Assembly (NCBI GenBank): GCA_020975725.1
Contig: QXJR01000005.1
Location: 1,093,072 to 1,157,071 of the forward strand
DNA: 64,000 nucleotides
From: Picocystis sp. L7
Taxonomy: Eukaryota; Chlorophyta; Picocystophyceae; Picocystales; Picocystaceae
Direction: 5' to 3'
The notes under the pieces were generated by a model. It ran no database searches and was not told the DNA's origin. It saw only the letters and a program-made list of their open reading frames with translations. The translations under genes and the position numbers were made by a program. Within the stretch, counting starts at the first letter, position 1, and each line of letters starts with the position of its first letter. Shown here one piece after another: positions 32,347 through 41,354 of the stretch.

Positions 32347-32558
32347 ATGGCCGCCCAATCCACCATTGAAAACCTCGATAGGGACGGGGTGCCGGAACTC
32401 AACCCCACAAATTGGTCATCATGGTCGTTCAAGATGATGAATTGCCTTGAGATCTTGGATCTCTGGGAATATGTGGAGGAGGAACCACACATGCTGGTGG
32501 ATGAAGGTGGTAATCTCACCACCGAGAGCCAAGAATTGGCAAAAATGGTCCGAAAAGC
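32347..32558 (+). pseudogene. Copia Gag N-terminus, truncated
   Basis: About 70 codons starting MAAQSTIENLDRDGVPEL, parallel to the Gag start of the intact copia (DRDGIPEL, NTNWPEWSY versus PTNWSSWSF, LWDYVDQEP versus LWEYVEEEP). It is cut off by the gypsy B LTR at 32559. Confidence 0.85.
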
Positions 32559-32782
32559 TGTTAGGAGCGAAGCTCCTTGCTCTTGAACTCCGCCGGTGCG
32601 GAGGAAGTTGCCTCGGAGGTTGAGGAGGCGCTTGGGAGGCGGCTCTACCTTCGAGGTCAAGATCAACTTAATTACAAAGTGAGAGAGAGAGAGGTTAAGT
32701 ACTCTTCTCCATAGAGGAGTAGCTATCCATTGAAGGGGTTCAATGGGTGAGGAATCAAGGGGGGATGCCCCGGTTCCTAACA
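32559..32782 (-). repeat. 3' LTR of gypsy B
   Basis: 224 bp, TGTTAGGA..TCCTAACA, with a GAGAGAGAGAG run. Next to it, 32783-32796 reads on the minus strand as GGGGCTGGGGAG, the polypurine tract. Confidence 0.92.
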
Positions 32783-32979
32783 CTCCCCAGCCCCAACACC
32801 GGCGTCCTCGACGGTTCTTGTACACTAACCAAATAGGTGGTAGGAGAAAACCTGCCCTCACGTCAAAAACTCCTTCTGAAAATTTAATCTATCCTAGCGG
32901 AGGATCGATAAAGGAGCCTGTCCAATTCTTGATGTGTGACAGCTTCTTCGTAGCCGTCGGTGTAACGGATGGTGTATCG

Positions 32980-33960
32980 TCAAGTACCAGTTTTGGGAGT
33001 GGCGACGACCTGTCCAGCGTAATACATCAGTAGTCCTTGTTCGTCAAAGCGTTTCTGCACTATTCTGTGCAGATTAGCTGCAGGCAATGTTTGCAAACTG
33101 GGAAGTTTCACAGTGGACGTACGTCCAATAGCTGCTGCCCATGGAGCTTTGCCAGTCCACGTGTTCTGAACGATGGGTGATTTCTGCTGAAATTTGACGC
33201 GTTTGTGCTTGAGAACTGCAGCCTTGTTGGCAGCAGTGATACCAATTTCTGGCAGGATCCCATTCACTTTTTTATAGACAGCGACGTCGCTGATCGGCGC
33301 ATCGTCTTCATATGCCCACCCCAATTCTTTGCCAGGGGTATCCCATTGAACATAGTATCTGGGTGGCACTGAATTCCAGTTGCGCAGGAGGTACTTTCTG
33401 ACAGGGTATTTCTGCGTTTGGTCGGCTGGTTGCGGTGACGTATCTGGCGGTAGCACTCCCGGTCCAGGTTGTTGAGCCAACGGAAACTTTGTAGGGTCTG
33501 CTGTCCAAAACTTTTCCAGTTTGTCAGCATGCACGACCGGGTGTATGCTGCTACCCTCCGGTAAGCGGATCTCATAATTGTTTTTGCCCAGAGAGCGGAC
33601 AATTTCGGTAACCCGGAAGCGTGGCTGTAATTTATGCTGATCACTGCGTGTCGCACGTCCTCCCTGCAGCTTAGCAATGTCTCCCTTTGCAAATGTTTTA
33701 CTGGTTCGGGTACGGTTACCGAAATACTGCATGCGTTCCTCAGCCTTGGCGAGATTGATCGTCATAAGACGATATATCGTCCTGCTGTATTTGCACAATT
33801 CCGCTACATGCTTGTCAATTGTACGGTTGCTGGGTCCGGGCAGCAAATAGAAGGGCATGGTTGGATGGCGACCCAACTCTGCCTGAAAGGGATGACCCCT
33901 GTTATTGTTCGCACAGTGTTGTTGGTCGCAAATTCTGCGATGTGCAGGCATCGATACCAA
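32980..33960 (-). pseudogene. Gypsy B integrase C-terminal region
   Basis: 326 aa with the segment after the integrase core (NRTIDKHVAELCKYSRTIYR), an SH3/GPY-F-like part (RFRVTEIVRSLGKNNYEIRL), the shared YLLRNWNSVPPRYYVQW block, the GILPEIGI variant of the GSIP motif, and a tail with MYYAGQVV reminiscent of the Tudor-like module in the other families. It overlaps the core frame 33804-34148 in another phase, so there is a frameshift near 33900. Confidence 0.75.
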
Positions 33961-34301
33961 TCGTCATCAGAACTGAAAGTATCTATAAGCGCGACCCGCA
34001 GTTGGTCCGCTAGCGTCGCAATTTGACGTTCTGTCTGTCCATCGGACTGCTGATGGTAAGCAATTGTGAGCATGGCTGTAACACCCAAGGTCTCCATGAA
34101 ATCGCGCCAGTACGCGCTGGTGAATTTGGTGTCTCGGTCCATGATCAAATTGCTGGGACATCCGCGTTTAGCGACCCAGTGACGCTCAAACTGAAAGGCT
34201 AATTCAGGTGCGGTGATGCTGGTGGTGATAGGAATGTAGACGGTGTATTTGGTAAACCGATGTACGACAACCAGAACTGCATCGTAACTGCGACTGGGCG
34301 G
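33804..34301 (-). pseudogene. Gypsy B integrase core
   Basis: The rve domain in two phases: VHRFTKYTVYI-type sequence near 34200-34270, and LIMDRDTKFTSAYW (second Asp) with SDGQTERQIATL (Glu) in 33804-34148. The first catalytic Asp lies just upstream in TLDIAMG (34302 onward), after which an in-frame TAG stops the frame. Confidence 0.8.
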
Positions 34302-35174
34302 CTATCCCATTGCTATGTCTAGTGTTACCCAGCGGTTTGGGTACGACCCATGGTCTGTAGGATGGAGAATGGTCGTGCTGCGCTGCCGGCTGATTTTGCC
34401 CAGTTGGCAAGCATAACATTGTTTGCAGTAAGATTTGACGTCCTCGTGCATTTTAGGCCAGTAATATTGTCGCTTTAGCAGTTCGGTGGTTTTACGAACC
34501 CCCGGGTGACCTGCGTACGGCAAATCATGAGTGGTCATCAGGATGAGGTTTTGAACTGTGCGGTTGTTAGGAACATACAACCTTCTCTGCCCCTTGCTGA
34601 CCTTATACATGAGTCCATCCTGCTTCTGCAGAGTATCGGTCTCCTGAAGTTTCTGATAATCTGCGTCCATCGATGCCGCTTTCTCAAGTAGCGCATCCAA
34701 TTGGCTAATCTTACCAATGTCGACCGCTGTGAGTACTGATTGCAGAGGTTGCAAAGTAGTATTCTCAGCTTGGTAAAAAGGACTATCCTGTGCCCCGGGT
34801 GAGGGAAGAGGATAGCATGCTGCTGCTTGTTCATCATTGCTGTCGACTGTGTTGATCCAGATACGAATGATGGAGTTTATCCAGGAGACAGGGAACGCGT
34901 TGCCGAGCATACGGTTCCTGGTGGATTTATCCAACCCAGGTGCTGCTGTGTCTCCTTGCTGGAGCCCAACTAATAATTCTCGTTCTTCGGGAGCCATTTG
35001 CCTAGTGGTAGTGCCACCTTCTTGCTGAACCAATGACTGGCCATTTCTGACATTATGGGTGTTGTCCCAGCTGGCCATCAGCGTGGGCGCTTTTTCGGAC
35101 GGCGCTGTCCAACCTGATTGAAGACAGGCCTGCCAAGTAAGCGGCTGGACAATTTCCTTCGACAGCGGCTTCAT
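34302..35174 (-). pseudogene. Gypsy B DNMT C-terminal half and integrase H2C2 finger
   Basis: 290 aa. The first half completes the methyltransferase domain: a target-recognition-like stretch with PTLMASWDN, motif IX MAPEERELLVGLQQGDTA and motif X LGNAFPVSWI. The C-terminal part has the H2C2 integrase finger (HDLPYAGHPG, CKQCYACQ) and the first integrase Asp (TLDIAMG). It follows the N-terminal DNMT half in the same frame after a TAG at 35229-35231. Confidence 0.82.
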
Positions 35175-35228
35175 ATTTTCAGTGTCGAGATTACTCCAAA
35201 GCAGCCTCGTGCGCTGTTGCGCTGACCA

Positions 35229-36317
35229 CTAACTTAAGTCATGCTGGATAGGTTGCCCCAACCATTGCTGCACCCCTTCCAGATCTTTTTGCAAGTGCTG
35301 GGCAAACGGGGTGCAGTCAACTGCACAAAAGGTAGCTCGGCTGTGCATAAGTAGTTTCTGCACAACTTGAAATAGCAAACGGTCATCCTGCAATCCCTTT
35401 CCAGCAGGATTCGCTCTACTGAAAGGTTGGCATGGCACCCCTGCTATGATGTGGTCCACTGCAGGCAGTTTCCTGTTTGCCAGGTCCTTAACGTCATGAC
35501 CCAAACGGAATATGTCCTTGCGCAGGAAGAGACCAGGACGGTCGCGCCGAACTAAACTGAAGATTCTCTGAATAAGAGTGCGACAATCGGCATTGTTTTC
35601 AACTGCAATATAATTGATGCGAACATGGTTTGGTACTGCATGGACCAGGCTGCGGATTACAGTTCCTGTCCCTACACATAAATCGAGCACAGTGAGGTGA
35701 AGCACAGAACGTCCGCGGCTCAGCGCATCGGGCGGCAAATTAAACTTTCCAGGCTTGTACACTATGGTAAGCTGGAAATCGGCGAGCCGGGGTAACCACG
35801 ATAACTCGCGTTGCTGAAGCTTTGCTGGCTGCTTGTTCAGATAATGCACCAGTGCCTGATGGTCGGTGCGAACAACGATCGGGATACCCAACAAGTAATG
35901 CCGCCATGTCTGCAATGCTAGGACAATAGCTAGCATTTCCAGTTCAGTGGTAGTGTAGTTTTTCTGCGCACCCTGGAGCGACTTACTCCAATAAGCCACT
36001 GGGTGCCAATCACTGCTGTGTTGTTGGAGCAACACAGCTCCCAGGCCAACATTAGATGCATCTGTGTGAAGTTCAGTTGGGTATCCTGGAGTCCAGAGCC
36101 TAAGAACAGGTTCCGAAGTTAATGCTAACTTCAACTCAACAAACGACGATTCTGCTTGCTCATCCCAACGAGCGGCCAAAGGTTCGGTCGTCCTAGTTAG
36201 GTCGTAAAGCGGAGCCGCCTTTTCCTGGAAGCGAGAAATGAATTTTCTGTAATAACCTGCCAGCCCCAAGAAAGATCGCAACTGCGTTGGCGTCCTGGGT
36301 TGGGGAAACTCTCTCAC
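35229..36317 (-). pseudogene. Gypsy B RNase H and DNMT N-terminal half
   Basis: 362 aa. RT connection (FLGLAGYYRKFI), RNase H (ELHTDASNVGLGAVLLQ, TTELEMLAIVLAL, VRTDHQALVHYL), then from about residue 205 a C5-DNMT: LDLCVGTGT (motif I), YIAVENN (II), KDIFRLGHDV, AGVPCQPFSRAN (IV, catalytic Cys) and VDCTPFAQHL (VI). It ends at an in-frame TAG in the motif VI-VIII linker, where families A and E have Lys or Asn. One base change (AAG to TAG) would explain it. DNMT span about 34860-35700. Confidence 0.87.
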
Positions 36318-37698
36318 CGCCCCTATCAGTCTGGGGTCCGGTCGTAACTGTCCCTCCCCAATGACATGCCCCAGGTATGTAAGGTGAGTCTGAAACCAGG
36401 TGCTTTTTTTGCATATTTAGTCGGAACCGGTACCGATCGCAAATCTCCAGCACCTTCTCAAGTGTGTCTAACATGACCCGGAAACTGTCCGCGTAGATCA
36501 GCAGGTCGTCGAGGTAGCAAGCGACTGTGCGCTTGTCATATATGAGGTGATGGAACCTGGCATCCATCATGCGCTGGAAGGTAGCAACTGCGTTGCACAT
36601 GCCCATAACAAGTACCAACCACTCAAATAAGCCAAAGTGAGTGATGGTGCCAGTGTACCTCACACTGTCCGGATGCATGCGTATGTTGTAATAGGCTTCT
36701 TTCAGGTCCAGGCTTATGAAGAAGCGAGCCTGACTTAATCGATCCAGCAGTTCCTCGATGAGAGGTAGAGGGAAATGATCCTTAACTGTGACGTCGTTTA
36801 ACGCTCGAAAGTCCACGACGTCACGATCAGGCCCGTCCTTGCGCTTAACCATGAAAACTGCAGATCGGCAGGTCTCGCTGTCGCTGGCAGCCCGTTGCAT
36901 AATCCCACGCTTGCATCGGTGCGCAAATCGCTTCTGTAACTCAATTGTTGGGTCAGCGGCCAATCGTATCGGACGGGTTTGGACCCGCTGTGACCCCCCC
37001 TCGGTTAGGACGATACGATGATCAAATTCTGATGGCGGTGGCGGTGGTTCGTCGTCACCTGGTGGCTGCATGAGGTGCAGGTATTTGAACAGCAGGTGTT
37101 TTAGTTGTTGCTGCTGTGCTGAATCCAGCGACTCGGGCAATTGTAATCCCTCGACTGCCTCCCGAGTGACCGCCGGACGATTCTCCTGGATCGCTCCTAG
37201 CGTTGTCGTCTCGGCAGCGCTGTTGCGATTGATATGCAGAGCTACCATCCCACAGGCAGGGGCACTATGTCCAGCAGTTTCTGCTTGTTGCTTATAGGTC
37301 TTGTCTGCCGAAGGAATTACCCTACCCTTCTGCAAAAGGGGCTGTAATTCCCTGAACCATGGACTGCTGGGTAGATATGGGTTCAGGAGTACCAGGTCCA
37401 CTGGTGCCGAGGTTCGTAACTTCTGCGTAACCTGGGGCAGTAGTCTCAAAGGCGGGGCGCAGAGTATGGGCCCTGGCAATTCTGTCCAGTCTTGTTTCAT
37501 TGCCTCAACAGGATCCTCATAATTGAGTGATGCCAGCCCTGCCGTTGCTGAAACAAACAGGGTGGTACTGAATGGCCCAAACTCCTCTTCCAAGGTGCTG
37601 AAAGAAGTTGGGTGCTGAGCACTTAGCTCTGCAGTCGCCACGCTTACTGAAGCCAGGCCGTTGACGGAGGACGTCTCCCCTGTCCTGTTTTTGTCCAT
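36193..37698 (-). pseudogene. Gypsy B protease-RT linker and reverse transcriptase
   Basis: 501 aa. After a 210-residue linker rich in Pro/Gln come RT motifs: VFMVKRKDGPDRDVVDFRALN, HFPLPLIEELLDRL, ISLDLKEAYYNIRM, WLVLVMGMCNAVATFQRMMD and ACYLDDLLIYAD (YLDD box). The frame then shifts near 36400 so that the connection domain is read in the 35229-36317 frame. Confidence 0.87.
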
Positions 37699-37713
37699 GG
37701 CCAGCGTTATTGT

Positions 37714-38460
37714 CTAACCGCTATGTCTCAACTGAATTGTGTTGCGATTGACGTCCAGCGAAGCCCGGAGTTGCTTCATAACATCACAACCAAGGATCAT
37801 GTCAAAGTTCTTTGGTAGATCCATAGGTATCACCTTAATCTTTACCTTGATCTGTTCTTCCAACGGCAGATCGAACGGACCAAGAGCAACTGAAATCTGC
37901 ACAAGTTCGCTGGACGTATGCGCCTGGCCATTGGCGAACACGCTTCGCACAAAGTGTGCTTTGCTGATAATGGTACCCAGAGTGCTGAATTCTCTGTGAA
38001 TATAGGAACACCCTGCACCGGTGTCCCATAATGTTTTCAACTCTGTACCTTGAACGTAGGAAGGTCTGATAAAGGCCAACCCTCCAGACTGCGCCAAATT
38101 CACAACGATCTGAGGACAAGAGGATGCTGGAGGGTTCTCACCAGCCCCAATTGTCAAATCACTCAACTCAAATGTAGACAGCTCCCTGGCATAGTCCACA
38201 TGGTAATTATCACCATCTGAAACTGTTTCACTGCAAGGTGAATCACACACCGTTGCCGCCACGGGCATATCTCCAGCCCAGTCTTCACTTTCCTCAAGGA
38301 GGTGATGCCCTGTGGGACTCACCTGGATGGTGGGAGCAGGAACAGGATTCCCACCCTCACGCTCGCTCAAAGGGGAATTTGTCTCTACGCCCGCCGGGGT
38401 ATCCCGTTGCCGGGGGCCTGGCCGTTTCCCGTTTCCAAACTCTTTCCCTTGTTGGGGCAA
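37714..38460 (-). pseudogene. Gypsy B aspartic protease
   Basis: 248 aa. LKTLWDTGAGCSYIHREF has the canonical D-T-G-A active site, and DMILGCDVMKQL has the ILG element. Upstream residues 1-70 are a linker from Gag. A stop near 37714 separates it from the RT frame; the spacing suggests the original polyprotein was continuous. Confidence 0.8.
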
Positions 38461-39484
38461 TCATTCGCCACATGATCAGGGCTCAAGCAACGGAAGATAA
38501 GACATAGTCCCAACTGCTTACATTGCTCAATTGCTTTTGGCGTCGGTTTTTTTTCCTTTCCACTCGGCACGGAACTTTTCTTGTTCGGGCGTGAGAGGGT
38601 GCGGCGATGCTGGCACAGCCGCCACTACTGACGGTCGCTCCATTTTCTGTGGAACTGCCTTCGCTTTACGCCCGTGACGCTGATCATCGCGTTCCCGCGC
38701 TCCTCTTTCGCGCGCGTGACGCTCCTCGCAATACTCCAAAAGCTCAAGCCAGTCCTCCATGGTCTCCAACGGTCGTTCGTTTCCGTCGAGCTTGTCTACC
38801 TCCAGTTTCGCACGCAGTTGATCACGGATTCCAATCCATACGCTACTGCGCAACTTCAATAACACCATTTCCTCACTCACATGGGGAATGAGTTTACCAT
38901 CTCCCAAATTCACCTTCCTTTGTAACTCCTCAAGGTGGAGTAGGAAGTGGCGGACCGTCATGTCCCGCTTTTGGTAAGCCCTCTCGAGTTCCTTTGTATG
39001 CGGCCTCGGATGAAGGACGGATACGGTGAAGCTGAATCAATAATGTTTTGAACGCTCCCAAATCTTGGGGAAGTGTCCCCTTCTCATAAAGAGAATCGAG
39101 GACGGCGCACTTGGGTCCTTGGATCATGTCCAGGAGGTCCACCACGCACTCCGATTCCTCCAAATCTGGTTGGCGGGCCTTGCGCCTTCCAAACCACCTT
39201 GTAACACTACCCCACCAAGCCTCGAAAGCCTCGGACAACGCGTCTTCCCCCATGTTATGGAAGGAAAAGCCCTTGGGCCGCACGATCGTCTCCATGGGCC
39301 CGCGAGGGATGGACGGCATCGTAATGGATTGAGTGGAAGTTCCATCTTGAACGGAAGAAGATGGATTACTTCTTAATTTCTCCAACTCTTCACCTTGTTG
39401 GATGAGTTGCACTTTCAATGCCTCCAACTCATCTTTCAATTCTTCCATCCTTGTCATTCTCTTTTTTTTTTTTCTACCAGTCAA
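38385..39484 (-). pseudogene. Gypsy B Gag
   Basis: The N-terminal frame 38930-39484 (184 aa) opens with an Arg/Lys-rich start and a coiled coil (ELKDELEALKVQLIQQGEEL), then a capsid-like region. The frame 38527-38961 continues it (RDQLRAKLEVDKLDGNERP, DWLELLEYCEERH). 38385-38570 contains a knuckle-like C-x4-C-x4-H-x4-C (CLIFRC, HVANDC), close to but not the canonical C-x2-C. Two frame changes break it. Confidence 0.75.
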
Positions 39485-39725
39485 ATTCTATCTTTTGACA
39501 CAGACCGTTCCAGAAAACGGTTTTTATATCATTCGACGCGTCTTTTGACGCACTTTCAAACGACACGTCAAACGTTCAATTTGAGCAAGTAACGGCAAAG
39601 TTATGCCCCAGTGAAATTTCCATGAAAACCTAGGTGACCGGACGTGACACGACCACCACGGACGCGTCCGCAAAGCTTAAAACGCACGCGTACGTTCTCT
39701 CTCCGTGCGTGGTAGTCCTTTTTAC

Positions 39726-39948
39726 TGTTAGGAGTGAAGCTCCTTGCTCTTGAACTCCGCCGGTGTGGAGGAAGTTGCCTCGGAGGTTGAGGAGGCGCTT
39801 GGGAGGCGGCTCTACCTTCGAGGTCAAGATCAACTTAATTACAAAGTGAGAGAGAGAGAGGTTAAGTACTCCTCTCCATAGAGGAGTAACTATCCATTGA
39901 AGGGGTTCAATTGGTGAGGAATCAAGGGGGATGCCGAGGTTCCTAACA
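39726..39948 (-). repeat. 5' LTR of gypsy B
   Basis: 223 bp, TGTTAGGA..CCTAACA, differing from the left LTR at several positions. The 240-bp leader (39485-39725) lies between it and Gag. Confidence 0.92.
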
Positions 39949-40568
39949 ATCTACAGCCAGCAGGGGACCGCTTCCGGATACTCGGGCCATGTAGGATGAG
40001 ACTACAGCGTACCGCATACGCCGATATCTATTGCGGGACTATTCAGCCTTCCCCGCGCAGCCCGTATGATACTGGGTTGAGGGAGACATGGCTGATCCGT
40101 CGCAACGCTACTTCTGGGTAGACGAGACAGCAACCTCATTGGAGGAATTCCTCCCCTTGGAGGAACAAAACGGATGCATACCAGAGCAAGGGATTTTGCC
40201 AGCGAACTTCGATGTCGTGCAGACTCATAAGAAGACAACTCATTTGCAGTCCCCAAACCCGATTATGGCGAACACGTGGCCATATCATAGGCTACCGTAC
40301 CAGACACGCCGGCGCCCGCCGTCTCCACCAAGGACAACTCTATTGAATAGTGTGGTACAAGAGCTGTTTTATTTGGAGGGACAGGACCAATCGGCATACT
40401 TTCAGGGGATGGTGCATGCATACCAAGACAAACAGTATGAGGTACTATGGACAGATGGAAAAAAGGATTGCTATCAGAAAGAACAAATCAAGGCTATGCT
40501 GTATGACCCAGTTTCGTACATATATGACTTCCAACTCTAATTCAGATTGTCGCAGTGAGCCGGGAGAG
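39949..40568 (+). pseudogene. Gypsy F pol C-terminus (Tudor-like tail)
   Basis: Plus-strand remnant of an A-like gypsy. Before 40088 the frame reads the YLLRDY block with an in-frame TGA where A has Arg. From 40088 a 150-aa frame continues (RYFWVDETATSLEEFLPL, GCIPEQGI, NTWPYHRLPYQTRRRP) and ends with the Tudor-like module (SAYFQGMV, QYEVLWTDG, AMLYDPVSYIYDF). A purine tract (GTGAGCCGGGAGAG) then leads into the LTR. Confidence 0.85.
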
Positions 40569-41278
40569 TGTAACGGCCAGCGAGGCCTCCTAGGGTCCCT
40601 ACGAGACCCTGGTCTACGGGAGTGGACCCCCGAGACCCCATATGGAGGAGGGGCAATGATGTCCCTCCTCAAACAACGGCTGTACAATTCCGGACCGAAG
40701 TCGGTCCCCTTGGGGGGTCGTGTTGAAGGAAGGTCGCCCCGAATCAGAACGGATTTCCTGTGAGGGACATCGGGGGTTTAGACCGAAACAGACCGACTGA
40801 AGGGGATCGAACCCATCTCTACCTTTTGCTTCTAGAAGGTAGGGCTGAGGGGCTGGACGGTGTCGATGCGACTGCCAGCTCACGTTCGCCCCACGGCGAA
40901 CACAACGGACGGTCAGATGTAACTCTAGGGAGCACGTGGGCTGCCACGACACCCCAGTTGCTCCAATTCCAACCGCCAGTGAGAGGCGGTGAGAGAGGTA
41001 GACCCCAGGTCCCTCTCTGCTTTGTGATACACTACTTCTTCTACTTGCCAAGCCAAGTGCGCAACACGCCTCCTCTTCCGACCCTGACCAACGCGACAAG
41101 GGACACCACGTGGACGCTCCAGCACGTCCGTTCGCGCCTCCCACGCCGGCCGAGGCTCGTTCAATGCAAGGGAGAAGAAGACCCCGGGACAAGGGGTGAA
41201 GGCCCCGTTCTCCGACGAAATCCTCATCACCAAGGGTGAGTGTGTGAAGCAAACAACTCCACGGACGCAAGTCTAATA
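40569..41278 (+). repeat. 3' LTR of gypsy F
   Basis: Begins TGTAACGGCC after a polypurine tract and matches, inverted, the split LTR at 16961-22567. The last two or so bases of the LTR are lost where piggyBac-derived sequence begins. Local differences from the other copy include small indels near 41160-41240. Confidence 0.85.
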
Positions 41279-41284
41279 GCCTCG

Positions 41285-41345
41285 ACGAACCCAAACCACC
41301 TGTCACCAAGGCGGGCACGCCCACCTCTAAAGAACGGCTTCATCT
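41285..41345 (+). pseudogene. Short piece of piggyBac-like transposase gene
   Basis: ACCCAAACCACCTGTCACCA and the following bases match, with changes, 42629-42685 inside the transposase gene. A deletion derivative or an older relative next to the complete element. Confidence 0.6.
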
Positions 41346-41354
41346 TGTGTAAAT

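Larger units (their letters stand above)
32559..39948 (-). mobile_element. Ty3/gypsy retrotransposon B with DNMT domain
   Basis: 7.4 kb on the minus strand between LTRs of 224 and 223 bp that start TGTTAGGA and end TCCTAACA. Order: Gag, protease, RT, RNase H, DNMT, H2C2 finger, integrase. Its integrase (MDRDTKF) and RT (YLDD) belong to a different gypsy lineage from A, C and E. The flanks AAAGC (left) and ATCTA (right) do not match, so the element is probably a recombinant of two insertions. Frames are broken in several places. Confidence 0.92.

Noticed and set aside
40569-41278. Protein-coding gene in the LTR F sequence (long frames on both strands)
   Set aside because: The frames lie in an LTR found twice, are not conserved in phase between the copies, and show no motif.
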